Assembly: GCA_002335605.1 (NCBI GenBank)
Contig: BEDY01000003.1
Location: 1 to 64,000 of the forward strand
DNA: 64,000 nucleotides
Source: Prillingera fragicola
Taxonomy: Eukaryota; Basidiomycota; Tremellomycetes; Trichosporonales; Trichosporonaceae
Reading direction: 5' to 3'
In this document: positions 42,974 through 55,085 of the stretch, one piece after another
Numbering within the stretch: the first letter of the stretch is position 1
How the letters are laid out: the number at the start of each line of letters is the position of its first letter
Position numbers and translations under genes: made by a program
Notes under the pieces: generated by a model
The model's input: only the letters and a program-made list of their open reading frames with translations
Told to the model about the DNA's origin: nothing
The model's database searches: none

Positions 42974-44172
42974 TACGTCTTGTCAAAGTCAATGTTGTTG
43001 TGGTTTGTGGTAATTGGTGCTGACTCCGTGTCGAGGAGGTGATGTGGGGCCTCTTCCGGGGTCTCTGGCAGTCCTTTAAGAATAGAACACAAACTGGGGC
43101 CTGCAAACCCCTCTGTACTCTGACGGGACGCGCCGGGGCAACATGCAGTACCGATTTGGGAGCGCCGCAAGGATGTTGAGCCGAGGTTGGAATTGATCGT
43201 TGCACAGATTGATAGTGGACGCATTGTATGATCTCGGTGTATCGAATGCAGCGAGATGGACGAGGACAAATCTGGGATCACTCCGGAGAGACAGCAATTG
43301 GTCATTCTCTCTCGCTGCTCCGGACCAGGATGCCGGAGCTCGGCGTCCTACTCCTCTCACTCCCTGAACACAACCTCTCAGCCTGGATATACCCTCCTGC
43401 TCACGTCTTTGGCCTCCTCTGTGGCACTGTTACCATTGCTCTCTGGCTCTGAGCCCCCCCGCGCACCTCACATGATACCGCTCTTCGGACTGACGATATG
43501 CCGACACCCAGTATCAATAACGAACTCGGACCGGGGTGGCCACGGGGCCCGTTGTTGCTGGCAAATCCACAACCTGCGCCTCTGGCATCTCGTCCGATGT
43601 GTTTTGATCTCATCATCTAGAGCTAGTCTTGCACTGCACGCTTCTCGGAAGTCGGACCGGTCGACTTTGATCTCAACAGCACAATTATCTCGGGGACTGA
43701 CTGTGACGGACTGACTTTGAGCCGCGACGATTGCTGGATGCCCGTACTCTTTGAGCAACATCTGGTCTCCACCGAGGCCATATTGTAGCCTCCCCCAACA
43801 ATCTCCAGTTCACCGGCCCGGCCCCCGATGTTCAGCATCATGTGATGCTCAGTAGCGTCAAGAAGAAATGTCATCGTTGTCGCCATCCGCTGTACTTCCA
43901 TCAGGCGCGTCACTGTCGACAACATTCCCGTTCTTATCGCCTGCAATGAGTGATAATGTGTAATGGCCGCGGCGCGATGTGACTCCGCTTTGCTGATCAC
44001 CGAGACGCTAACCACTTATGGCATCTGTAGAAGACCGAGGCATCAGAGAACGTTAAACTGACTTGCTACAACATGGGGCACAAGACGGCCAAGAGGACGA
44101 TATAAGAAGGCTGCCGTAGACCCCACAGGAGCCCCACTCACATCAACATTTCGCCTCACTCTCACGCTCAAC
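42974..44172. other. Divergent promoter region between sugar transporter and GH79 gene
   Basis: 1.2 kb with no convincing gene. It separates two divergent genes that could be co-regulated. A TATAAG at 44101 lies 72 bp upstream of the GH79 ATG. Confidence 0.5.
44101..44106 (+). promoter_or_regulatory. TATA-like element of the GH79 gene
   Basis: TATAAG 72 bp upstream of the start codon at 44173, in the expected position for a core promoter. Confidence 0.4.
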
Positions 44173-45668
44173 ATGCTCGCCTCTACCCTCACTCTCGCCT
44201 TGATGCTGAATAAAGCTCTGGCTGCCCCCACACAGCGCTCGACTTCAACGTACTCGATCAATGCCGGCACCCCTGCCCCAATCGCAGACTCTGCACCCGT
44301 CGGCATCTCTTACGAGTTCTTTGCTTTCCCCGGGTATGTCACCAGTGTCGGTGCCACGGCCCAGTGCATGGCCAATCTCGACGCTGCGGCAGGTAAAGCC
44401 ACGCCCATCCGTATCGGCGGTACGACTCAAGACCGCGCCACCTATGACCCCGACCTGACTGTGGCGGTCAACTACACTGTTGCCTCGCCAGCCGACGCGC
44501 CAATGACCCTCACCTTTGGGCCGACCTTCTTTGACCTTGCGGGTGCTCTCAGCAACCCGACGATCCTGGGTCTGAACCGCCGCCTCAACAATCTCAACAA
44601 CTCCATTGCTGCCGCTCAGACAGCCAAGGGCGCCATGCCCAACCTGCGCGCGTTCGAGCTGGGCAACGAGCCTGACCGTACGTTGCTCTTTCATTACAGC
44701 AGCTAACCAACTCAGTGTTCACCAACAACGACCCCATCGCCCAAGGCCAAGCCTGGACAATCGATGCAGACATCGAGTCCCAGATCTCGTGGCAGCAATC
44801 CGTGTCCTCTGCCCTCAACACGGACAACCACATCCAAGCTGGTGTCTACCTCCGCCCACCGTCGTGGTCCATTGCCAAGCTAGCACCCGTCCAGCAGTCG
44901 ACCAACACCCTCAACCTGGTCAACACCTTTTGCGACCACGCCTACCCGCAGTCGGCATGCAACGGCGCCTCAACCGACCTAGCCAGTCTCATGGACCACT
45001 CCAAAATTGTCAGCTTTATCCAAGGCTTTGCCCCCGAAGTCGCAGCCGCCAACGCGGTCGGCAAACCAATCGTCTTTGGCGAGACAAACTCGGCCACCTG
45101 CGGCGGCGGCGGCATCTCGCCCACCTTTGGCGCCGCCCTCTGGATCGTCGACTATGTCCTCCAAGCCGTCAAACTCGGCTACTCGCGCCTGTACTTTCAC
45201 CAGGGCACAATCGGCAACAGCCCCTACTCGTGGTGGGGGCGCTACACCACCGGCGCGCCGTACTATGGCGCGGTCTTTGCGGCACAGGCCGTAGGCGGCA
45301 TGACCTCTGTCACGCAGCTCGACGACGGCACGGGTAAAGTGGGCGTCTACGTCCTCAGCGGGGACGATGGCGCCAAGGCAGTCATTTACGACTCGACGTA
45401 TATCGCGTCGGGAACAAGGTCATACGACAACGTCACCCTCACCGACCTGTGCGGCAGTACCGCCAGCGTCAAGCGCCTCACTGCGCCGTACTCTACCTCG
45501 CGCGTCGACTGGGGAGAGCCCCCCACCTATGCCGGCCAGATGTTCGGGAACGGCGACTGCAACGTCCAAGGCCAGGCTGTAGTCGAGACTGTGACCATCA
45601 GCAATGGCGCCGCGACCTTCAGTGTGGGTCAGAGCGAGGCGCTGCTTGTGGAGCTCCAGAACTGCTAA
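44173..45668 (+). CDS. Secreted GH79-family glycosidase (beta-glucuronidase-like)
   Basis: Exons 44173-44677 and 44716-45668 (intron 38 nt) give 485 aa. A signal peptide covers about residues 1-18 (MLASTLTLALMLNKALAA). A TIM-barrel follows, with the acid/base in ELGNEPD (Glu166, right at the splice junction) and the nucleophile in VFGETNSATCGG (Glu291). A C-terminal beta domain (about residues 370-485) resembles the GH79 C-terminal module. Characterised relatives release glucuronic acid or 4-O-methyl-glucuronic acid from arabinogalactan proteins or flavonoids; the exact substrate is unknown. It is divergent from an MFS sugar transporter. Confidence 0.87.
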
Positions 45669-47312
45669 GGTATGGGGTCCCCTTGGCAAGTTGTAGAACG
45701 CGTATGAAAAAGAGTGCGACGAGCGTATCAGCGTCATTGGAGCAGCGGACGAGTGCTATCAATAGGTTTAGTGACAAATGACGGCGAAGTGGCCGATGAG
45801 ATTAGCGAAGACCAACGTCGACGGCGTGCTCCCCGCGGAGCATGTCAGTTGATCAATGGTCAGCTGATCTCATCAAAGCGGTTTTACGAGCGGAACACAC
45901 ATTTCCGTGTGATATGTTCCGAGCGCTCCTCCGTATACCGCGTCGTTGGGAATGAACCGATGCGGAGTATCGTCCTCGCCTCCTTGGTTGGCGTAAGACG
46001 CACACGACGCACAAAAACGAGCGCTAAGATTCGTGCAATGAGTAGACGGTCAAGTGGTCAACAATGACCGCGTACACACGGTACGCAAGTGACACTGCCT
46101 CATGACGTGAGCAGCTGTCCACAACATCTCCATGTTTATGCCTGGTGTCCTGCTCCGCTGTGATAGCGCAGCTCTCCAATAAGCGTCCCGGAGCATGTCA
46201 GACGGAGATAGCACACGTGTCGGTGGGCAGAGCTCCTCAACTCCGCTCCTATCTTTGTCGATCCCTTGGGAGCCGGTGTCAAACGCCTCAGGTGGGCTGT
46301 TGAAAGCTAGCTTGGAAGCCACCTCACACACCCTCAGCCACCTCACACACTAGCGTTGCATTGCAAGCGCCCAGAAACGGTAAGCGCCCATGCTTATCTG
46401 ACTTTGTTCTGCCTAACATCCCACATGGCTCACACAAAATAGCGCGCTTCCAGCACTTCGGCAACTCATAAACGAGGTCAGTCCAACTCCGAACTGAATC
46501 GCGATTGATGTGGTATTCCGCCCGCTGTCCGCGGAAGTTCGGCCTGTACCTGCGTACCTGCGCGTTGGAGCCGATGGAGCGTGAGCGATTTGCGGCGGAA
46601 CGCTTCGACGCTAAATCTACTGATCACCCTCGCTATCCACGTACATGGCGGCTAAAGCGGCGAGGATGACGATTGGGTTCCACTGCAGTAGCGTCCCTTG
46701 ATGAATGCACACGCTGCCCGCCTACCCGCAGTCTTCGAAAGGGTTCACGTGGTTGCGTTCGAAGTCGAGTTGGACGCCGAACAGCGCACAAGACGAGAGG
46801 AGGGGGAGCAAGACCACTCGGCCGTAGCCGTTGGTCCGAGGGGACCGAGTGGACGGTAAATCCGCCATATCCCCCAGGCACTGCTCCTTGGTCGATAAAC
46901 CTTGGACATAAGACGGAGATGGCATCGACGGCGAGGCATGAGAGCAGAGGAGGAAGAGAGGAGCCGCTCAATGTCGTCCACATGGTGCACGTCAACATTA
47001 CCTCGTCTTTACCCCGCTCACGATCACCCCCGGCATTCCGGAAACGACTAACATTGGCCATCGTGTGGGGCCGGATGGGACCCGTGGGGGTCCTCGATTG
47101 GCCATTGCTCGGTATACTCGCCGCGTTTGTGTCCCATGTTGACACAGTGCTCTGCTGGTCCGGTCAGATAGGTCGGATTGCCCGGAACAACACCGGTGCA
47201 AGTTGGGCTCGCCGGCGTCGACTCTCGGACGAGTACAAGAGCAGGTGATGTGGGATCGCGTGAGGGGTGTTCCCCTCATCCTCATCGAGTTCAACCCATT
47301 GTTCGACGCACA
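45669..47312. other. Intergenic region, no gene seen
   Basis: 1.6 kb. Open frames around 46630-47250 occur on both strands but are arginine/proline/serine-rich and lack domain motifs. The last ~100 bp form the OPT transporter leader. Confidence 0.5.
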
Positions 47313-50055
47313 ATGTCCGTCAACGTCCTGGACAAGGACGGCACGACCAACGAGAAGATCAACGACAAGGAGGTGACCAACTATGTCGTGAGTTACCACC
47401 ACCACTGCCTGGCATCGTCTAACCTCCTCTGCAGCAAGCAGTACACGACCCGACCCTAGATGATGAGAAGATTGACAAAGGCGAGGAAGCGTACGGCGCC
47501 AACCTTCTCGCCTCGGGCCACATTGAGCTCACCCAAGCCGAGCTCGAGAAACTCGAGGCCAAGCTCCCCGAGATGCCGGTCGAAGAGGCCCAGCACGTAC
47601 GTCCATCTGCGAAACAACAAGTGGCTGACGTCAGATCCTCACCGAAGTCTTCTATGTGCACCAGCACGACCCGCGTTACGACCCCAAGACGCTCGAGCGC
47701 ATGCACATGTTCCTCAAGGATCCCGAGATCACGGCCCACCCCGAGCTGTACGGCCAGCTGATTTTCGAGATGCGCATCTTTGCGCTCCTCGTGTCCACCG
47801 ACTCTGCCTACCCCGAGGTCCGCGCTGTTGCCTCCAACACGGACGACCCGACGGTGCACTCGCTCACCATTCGTGTGTGGGTGATTGGAACGCTTCTCTC
47901 GGCCATTGGATGCGTTATCAACGCCATCTTCACCCTTCGCTACCCGTCCATTTCCGTCTCGCAGAACGCCGTCCAGCTCGTCGCCTACCCCATGGGTCTC
48001 GCCTGGGCCAAGTGGCTGCCCAAGTGCCACCTCGGTGGCGGCATCTACCTGAACCCCGGGCCATTCAACAAGAAGGAGCACATGCTCATCGTCGTCATGT
48101 GTGGCCTCGGCATGGCGTTCCCGCCCACTCAGCACCTCATCTTTGTCCAGGCCATGCCCCAGTGGTTTGACATGGCCTACGCGCGCAAGCCGGCCTACCA
48201 GTTCCTTGGTGCGCTCGGCACAAACCTGATCGGTTTCGGCTTTGCTGGCCTTACCCGTCGTTTCCTGGTCTACCCGTCCTACTGCGTGTGGCCATTCTCG
48301 CTCTCGACCATTGCGCTCAACAATGCCCTGCACGAGCACGGCGCCAGCGTCACCCCGGTCCGCGGTCCGTTCCGCTCCACCTGGCGCGCGAGCATGTACA
48401 AGTGCTTCTGGGTCGTGTTTGGCATCTACTTTGTCTACTACTTGTTCCCCGGGTACATGTTCCCCAACCTCACCATCTTTGACTGGATGGCCTGGATCAA
48501 GCCTACCTCGGGCAAGCTCGTTGCCATTACCAGTGGAAACTTTGGTGTCGGATTCGGCTTCAACCCTTGGCTCACTTTCGACTACAACTACCTGTCGCTG
48601 CCCGGAGGCTACTTCCCCATGTTTATTCACTACAACTTTGTCTTTGGCGTCACTTGCGGCATGCTCCTCGCCATCATCTTCTGGTTCCGCAACGTGTTCA
48701 ACTGCGGCTACCTCCAGATCAACTCGCCGTCGACATTCGACCACACTGGTGGCAGCTACAAGGTTACAAAGGTCATTGACGAGTGGGGCCGCCTTGACGA
48801 GGCAAAGTACCAGACCTACTCGGAGCCCTACATGTCGGCGTCGCGTCTCGTGTCGACCATGGCTACGTTCATGTACACCACCGGCACCCTCACCCACACG
48901 CTGCTCTACAATCGTCACGAGCTCATCATGGGCTTCCGCAGTATTATCCAGGACGTGAAGGCGTGGTGGCGCCGGCGTCGCGGCATTGCCGACCCCGAGA
49001 ACGAGGAGCGCATCATTGTCGGCGACGACATTCACTACCGCCTCATGCAGGCCTACCCCGAGGTGCCCGAGTGGTGGTTTGGCTCTGTGCTGCTCATTTC
49101 GATGCTGCTGTCTTTCCTCTGCCTCGGTCTGTACACCAACGTCAACCCGGCCATCGTGCTGTTCGCTCCCCTCATCACCATCATCTTTATCATTCCCATC
49201 GGCATTGTCACCGCCGTGTCGGGCATGGAGCCGTCCCTCAATGTCATCTCCGAGATGATCGGTGGTGCCTTTGCAGCCGGCGACACCATGACGGTCCAGT
49301 TTGTGCGCATGTTTGGCTCCGAGCCAGTCTACCACGCGCTCATCTACGCGAACGACCTCAAGCTCTCGCACTACGTCAAGATTGCTCCTCGCCACATGTT
49401 CTTTGCCCAGATGTGGGGTGCCATCATCGGCACCGTCTGCACCGTCTCCCAGTGGCCGTGGCTCATGGACCTCGAGGGTGTGTGCACCCCGGACGCTCCC
49501 TTCCGTCTCATCTGCCCATCGGGACAGGGCGACTACTCGTCGTTTGTCTTCTGGGGCACTATCGGTGCTCCCCGTCTGTTCGGCCCCAAGGGCCGCTACA
49601 CGTGGCTCCTCGTCGGGTTCCCCATCGGTGTCCTCTTCCCTGTTGTCATGTTTATTCTCAAGAAGCGCTTCAAAAAGTCGGCCATCCTCCAGCACTCGCA
49701 CCCTTTGCTGCTTATTCTGTCCTTCTCGTGGATCTCCAACGGCCACTGGGGAGCCTACATTCCGGGCATGTTTATCAACTACTTTTCCTGGAACTATCTC
49801 AAGCGCAGGTACCTCGAGTTCTGGACACGGTACAACTATGTCACCCTCGCAGCTCTCGGCGCCGCCATCTCCATCAACGCGCTCATCGTCTTCTTTGCCC
49901 TCATCTTCCCCAACGTCGCCTTCCCCACCTGGTGGGGCAACCCCGAGCAGCAGCCAGGGTGTATCGGAAACTGGACAAACGTCGACTGCGGTCTGTTCAA
50001 GATTGACCCGGCTGTTGGATACTTTGGTCCCAGCCCGGGCAATCTTATTCCTTGA
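47313..50055 (+). CDS. OPT-family oligopeptide transporter
   Basis: Proton-coupled importer of small peptides (or peptide-like metal chelates) at the plasma membrane. Exons 47313-47387, 47435-47596 and 47635-50055 (introns 47 and 38 nt) give 885 aa, a normal length. The N-terminal ~130 residues are cytosolic and acidic. The first membrane region includes YPSISVSQNAVQLVAYPMG and the OPT hallmark NPGPFNKKEH. Later blocks are FDYNYLSLPGGYFPMF, NVISEMIGGAFAAGDTMTVQFV and WAYIPG-like GHWGAYIPGMFINYFSW. About 14-16 membrane segments. The C-terminus ends NVDCGLFKIDPAVGYFGPSPG, with the Cys-containing motif typical of fungal OPTs. Codon use is biased toward C-ending codons. Confidence 0.93.
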
Positions 50056-50734
50056 GCGTGGGGTTCAGAAGAAGGAGAAGAAAAGGAAATGTCAATGTGG
50101 AACGAGGAACACGAGACTCTGGTACGAGTTGGGTTTGTAGTATTACGTATGCAATGAAAGCAGTGATCAATCCTTCTTTGGGTGTGGCAGCAGCAACACT
50201 GACTTGAGGAGACTGACAGAGTTGCAGCGGGCTGAGCAAAGTAGGAGCGCACGCACAGGAGCAGCCCAACATGCAACCAGTGCCAGTGACAGACAGACCC
50301 GCATATACAGGACCAGACCAGAGACATCGGCATTCAAAACACTTTGGACCACCGGACCGGTCCCAGCAATGACACCTCTCTGCATCGCCAACGCAGCAAT
50401 ATCCATCTGTAAATCATAGCTCCGTTTTCACACTCTTGTACACGGTCTAAACATTGCCCGTCGTTGCCCAACAAAAGGAGCAAATGATGAATGTGTCAAG
50501 GCGGGCAGTAGATGTTGCGGTGTGCAATCTCGTGCCTGAACCCGGGCCCCGTCGACCACTACCTGGACTGGTACTTCCGGACAACCTATGCTCTTCTCTT
50601 TGCCCTCTTTCGCTGCTCTCTCTGTCGCTGCTCACTGCTCAGTGCTGCTCACTCCCCCACTATCCCCAAGCTGACACAGTTATCAATCTATAAAGAACAC
50701 TCACCTGCTCATCTCCACATTCTCCCCACTCACA
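50056..50734. other. Intergenic region, rhamnosidase promoter
   Basis: 680 bp without a gene. A TATAAA at 50689-50694 lies 41 bp upstream of the rhamnosidase ATG, following a CT-rich tract at 50580-50640. Confidence 0.5.
50689..50694 (+). promoter_or_regulatory. TATA-like element of the rhamnosidase gene
   Basis: TATAAA 41 bp upstream of the ATG at 50735. Confidence 0.4.
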
Positions 50735-53222
50735 ATGCCCATCGCACTCACACCCAAACCCAACCTGGCATCGGACAGGGCCACCGTCGCCGCACTCCAG
50801 GCAGCATGGGTATGGACACCTACCTGGCTCGACGCGCCCGAGCCAACATGCAAACCAGACCCCAATCCCACCGCCGGGCGCCTGGTTCACTTCAAGCGCA
50901 CCTTTACCCTCCCCTCGACTGTTACTCCTGGCCAGCACTTTGTGCTCCACATGACAGCCGACACGCGCTATAAGCTCGTCGTGAACGGCGGCCGCGCCGC
51001 CGTGGGGCCCAGCCGCGGCAGCGAGGCCGTGTGGTACTATGACACTGTCGACATTGGGCACCTTCTCCAGCCTGGGGAAAATGTGGTGGACGTCTTCGTC
51101 ATGCGCTACTTTTACACTTCGCGGTCTGGCTTTCCCTTTGGCCGCACAGCTTGGCCTGGTCTCACCATTGTGGGCGGCGCTCACGGCATCGACCTTGGAA
51201 CAGCCCCCGGATCGCACGAGGACTGGCGTGTTCGCGTTCTGGACCACATCAAGTATCCCACCAACCTGGTCGATGATGTCTTTATGCACGTGAGTCTAAC
51301 GCGCTCGGCCGAGCTGACGACAGATCAACGAGTGGATTACCCCTGCTCCCGAGACCGAGTGGGTTGTCCCCAAGCCATACGCACTCAAGACGCTCAACGG
51401 CGACCAAGCTCCGTGGCGGCTCACGCGCCGCGTCATCCCCATGCCCGAGGAAACTCCGCTCCGGGTCGACACCATCCGCGCTCTCTCCTCCCCAGCCACG
51501 AACGACAGCTGGCAAGGGCTCTTCAGCAGCAACGCCTGCCTTCCGGTCAATGGCACCCACACAGTGGACCTGCAAGCCGAGTCCCACTCGACCGCCTTCC
51601 TCTCCTTTTCATTCACCAATCCCACCGCATCCCCGGCCACGCTCGACCTCAAGCTCACGTACTCGGAGGGCTACGAGCTCGAGCCCCGCCTCTACCCCTG
51701 GCTCCGCACCAAGGGTGACCGCCTTGACTCGTCTGGTCGGCTCGTCGGCCCCAGCGACGTTGTCACTCTCGTTATCCCTCCCAATTCAACGACAACCTAC
51801 GAGCCGTTCTGGTTCAGGACCTTCCGTCTCCTCCGCCTCGAGCTCTCCACCCTGTCGCAGGTCGAGTTTAGCGCCTTTAACGCTACCCAAACCAACTATC
51901 CCATGAACACGAAGGCAAGCTGGAACGAGCCCGCCGACCCAGCCACAGCGGGCATCTGGGAGATCTGCCACCGCACCCTGCGCAACTGCATGTTTGACGG
52001 CTACGCCGACTGTCCATTCTACGAGCAGCTGCAGTACGCCGGAGACACGCGCACAGTTGCGCTGTTCCACTACTACCTGTCCGGTGACGACGCGCTTATG
52101 CGCCAAGCGATCTCGCTGTTCGCCGCCTCGACCACGCCCAGCGGCCTCACGCAAAGCAGGTACCCCTCGCACGTACCACAGGTCATTGCTGGGTTCGGGC
52201 TGTACTGGATTCTCAGCGTGTGCGACCACTATACCCACTTTGGGGACACTGCCTTCACCAAGCAGTACCTGCACATCATCGACGGCATCCTGGCGTTCTT
52301 TGACCGGCACGTCGATGCCCTCGGCCTCGTCAGTGGCCTGCCGGACGAGGTGTGGCAGTACGTCGACTGGGTGCACGGGTGGGAGGCCACCCCCGGTCAT
52401 CCCGACAAGGGCGTGCCGGTAGCCGGACGCAAGAGCAACCGTCACACGTTCTTCAGCATGCTCTACGCGTACACCTTGCGCGAAGCAGCAAGGATTATCA
52501 AGAACGTCTCACGCCCAGCCTTGGCTTCAGAGTACGCCTCGCGCGCCGACACCCTCGTCGAGGCCATCAACGGCAACTGCTTTGACGCCACCACGGGATT
52601 CTACACCGACACGACCCTCGCCGACTCGCCCCCTCTCCATCCCTACTTCCCCACCACCTCGGCCTACTCACAGCACTGCCAAGTCCTCGCCGTTCTCTCG
52701 GGCTGCGCGGCCTCCCCGGCGTCTCTCCTCACTGCGGCCTTTGCCGCGTCCTCACCCCTGGGCAAAGTCAGCTACGCGGTGGCATTCTACGCCTTCCGCG
52801 CGTTTGCCGCCGCAGGCATCTACGAGGAGCAGTATACCCGGCTGCTGCAGCCGTGGCGCGCGATGCTGGACAAAAACCTGAGTACTCTCGAGGAAGACGA
52901 CGTGCGGCAGCGCTCAGACTGCCACGCCTGGGGTGCTGTGCCCGTGTACGAGTTTTGTGCAGAGGTCGCCGGGCTCACGCCGGCAAGTCCAGGCTGGGGG
53001 GTGGTCAGGTTTGCGCCGCGGTTGCGGCTCAGCCAGGAGGTGGCCGCGACAGTCGCTTTAGGCGCTGGGAATGTCGGGGCTGTCAAGTGGAAGACTGAGG
53101 GTGGAGTTTGTACTGGCTCGTTAAAGCTCGAGCACCCCGCTGAGGTCGTGCTGTGCTTGCCTGGGCACAAGGAGGGCTCTCTTGGCGTGGTGAGCGAGTA
53201 CAAGTTTTCCGTAACGTTGTAA
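50735..53222 (+). CDS. GH78-like alpha-L-rhamnosidase, intracellular
   Basis: Exons 50735-51289 and 51324-53222 (intron 34 nt) give 817 aa. Probably removes terminal alpha-L-rhamnose from imported or deglycosylated plant glycosides (for example flavonoid rutinosides) or other rhamnosides. The N-terminal beta-sandwich includes HFKRTFTLP and LVVNGGRAAVGPSRGSE, typical of GH78 N-domains. The (alpha/alpha)6 barrel has the characteristic DGYADCPFYEQLQYAGDTR at about 410-428 (general-acid region), then GLPDEVWQYVDWVHGWE and DDVRQRSDCHAWGA. The C-terminal beta domain is GWGVVRFAPRLR onward. No signal peptide, so it likely acts on imported substrate. It is tail-to-tail with the phospholipase C gene, 36 bp apart. 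Confidence 0.88.
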
Positions 53223-53258
53223 AAACTCTAAATAGCATCCAATGTACAGCTACAACGC

Positions 53259-55010
53259 CTACTCGACGTCGGTAATCTCCATCTTGACAAACAGCGAGCA
53301 CCTCGTCTCGCGGCCACGCAGATCCAGCAACCTGATAAACTCCCAGTCCTTGCTCGCATAGCTGAGCCGCACACACGACGTCGCGAGGATCGGATTCCGC
53401 GCAAACCGGTCATCGCTCTTGACCAAAATCCTCAAAAACACAAGCTCGTCGTCGTCATACTCCCACTCGAGCACCTCGTCCCACACCGGGTCGTAGACCG
53501 TCGGCTCGACGGATGTGAAATCGAGTTTGCGCGGCGAATACTTGCTTGTCTTGCGCTTGGGCGGTTTCCCGCTCAGATCCGCTGGGTGCACAAGCACACA
53601 CGAGACGTACGGCTTGATCTCGTCGTCCCCGTCCCGCCCGGCGTTGAGGGGCACGTCTGTTGCGCCGACAACGTGCAGGCGGAGTTTACGCTTGCGGTCC
53701 GGGGCACGCTCCCCGCCCCGCAGGTAGGCAGGTTTGAGGACGTAACCGTCTGTGCCGGTGAACAGCGCTTCGTTGAGCTGCATGCTTGCGCCGAATGTCT
53801 GCCAGTTGAGAGCGCAGATTTGGGCACCCAGACCCCAGAACGGCACCGGGGAGAGGTTTTGCGAGCCAATTCGCGTGCCCTTTGGGTACACGCGCATGAG
53901 GTGTTGGGCATTGTGCTTTGCAATAGCGAGCAAGTGTGTAGGCATGTGCTTGCCGAGTCCAGATTCCGAGACGTTGATGAGATGGTTGTGTGGGCCGTTG
54001 CGCAGGCCGGTCTCCTCGGCAAACCACGAGTTGTCGGGCGGCTTGACACTCTGCGCGTACATGCCGAGTTTGGCAAGCTCCGGGATGATGACGGCGGCAG
54101 CGGCCGCCTCGGCGCTGGTCTGCTTGGGCGCCTTGCCAGCGCCAGCCTCGGCGGCGTCATCTTCGTCCGAGCTCGATTCCGAGCTGCTGTCGCTCTCGAC
54201 ATCCGGCGCGTTGTTGAAGTGATACTCGACGATAACCACAACCTTGCTTCCCAGCTCCTCGAGCTTGACAGGCGGTCCACCTTGGCCCTCCTCATGCCCC
54301 CTGCTCACCACTGCCTCACTGAGGAGCCTCGGCCCCAGCACCTCGGTCATAATCTCCACCAGACGCATCTGGCCCGCTGCCCCGCAGTGGTTCTCGAGAC
54401 TGAGCAAGATTGGCGCAGCAGCCACACCCTCTTCACCCCCAGCCTTGGCCTCGGCATCGATCACATCCCGAATCACCTCACACACAGCCCGGAACGGCAC
54501 GTTGGACACGAGCGTAAACCCGTGCGTGACTTTGGGCTCGGCCGGATCCTCCTTGTTGTCCCAGGCATCAATCTCGACACACCGCGCACCGGCCTTGAGC
54601 GTGGACTCGTACGCGCCCGCCGCACTCGTGCCAAACAGCTGGTGCGCGAGGAGGTACGTGTTGTGGCTGCTCGACACAAAGTAGTGGCTCAGCGGGTGTG
54701 CGCGGCTCGTCAACTCGGCGGGCACATTGGCGTGCTGCCGCACGACAAGCTCGTGCAGTGCTGGCGACTTGTTTTCGATGTCTGGTTCATCAATCCCCGC
54801 GTCCGAGCTGCGGAGGATGCCCTTGTGCGCGATATAGGCGCGGATGGCGTGGGAGACGCGCAGCTGCTCTTCGATGGCCGTGTGTCGTCCTGCGTGGCCG
54901 CCGCCGGCGAGCGAGGTCTCGTCGAGGGCGTCGCCGCGGTCGTCCTCCTCGACTTCCCGCCGGCGGCCAAACGGGCGGAGGTTCTTGAGCTTTTCGGTGA
55001 TGCCTGGCAT
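53259..55010 (-). CDS. Phosphatidylinositol-specific phospholipase C (X, Y and C2 domains)
   Basis: Hydrolyses PIP2 to IP3 and diacylglycerol. Intronless, 583 aa. The X box contains FVSSSHNTYL (His116), VEIDAWDN and THGFTLVSNVPF (His163), the two catalytic histidines and Ca-binding acids. An acidic Ser/Asp/Glu linker (ESDSSSESSSDEDDAAEAG) separates it from the Y box (KLGMYAQSVKPPDNSW, HLMRVYPKGTRIGSQNLSPVPFW). A C2 domain fills the C-terminus (LRLHVVGATDVPLN through VYDPVWDEVLEWEY). PH and EF-hand regions are absent, so it is a short-form PLC like the second PLC described in Cryptococcus. The ATG at 55010 was chosen because the longer in-frame extension is translated from a GA microsatellite. 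Confidence 0.92.
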   Translation of the reverse strand: MPGITEKLKNLRPFGRRREVEEDDRGDALDETSLAGGGHAGRHTAIEEQLRVSHAIRAYIAHKGILRSSDAGIDEPDIENKSPALHELVVRQHANVPAELTSRAHPLSHYFVSSSHNTYLLAHQLFGTSAAGAYESTLKAGARCVEIDAWDNKEDPAEPKVTHGFTLVSNVPFRAVCEVIRDVIDAEAKAGGEEGVAAAPILLSLENHCGAAGQMRLVEIMTEVLGPRLLSEAVVSRGHEEGQGGPPVKLEELGSKVVVIVEYHFNNAPDVESDSSSESSSDEDDAAEAGAGKAPKQTSAEAAAAAVIIPELAKLGMYAQSVKPPDNSWFAEETGLRNGPHNHLINVSESGLGKHMPTHLLAIAKHNAQHLMRVYPKGTRIGSQNLSPVPFWGLGAQICALNWQTFGASMQLNEALFTGTDGYVLKPAYLRGGERAPDRKRKLRLHVVGATDVPLNAGRDGDDEIKPYVSCVLVHPADLSGKPPKRKTSKYSPRKLDFTSVEPTVYDPVWDEVLEWEYDDDELVFLRILVKSDDRFARNPILATSCVRLSYASKDWEFIRLLDLRGRETRCSLFVKMEITDVE

Positions 55011-55023
55011 GGCGTGGATGGTG

Positions 55024-55085
<62 letters not shown>

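Noticed and set aside
46633..47248. Overlapping frames of 170-190 codons on both strands
   Set aside because: Neither has a domain, signal peptide or sensible codon use; both are Arg/Pro/Ser-rich and mutually exclusive.
47419..49746. 775-codon minus-strand frame over the OPT transporter
   Set aside because: Antisense shadow of a GC-rich, codon-biased gene; composition is Glu/Asp/His/Arg-rich without any domain, while the plus strand encodes a full OPT protein.
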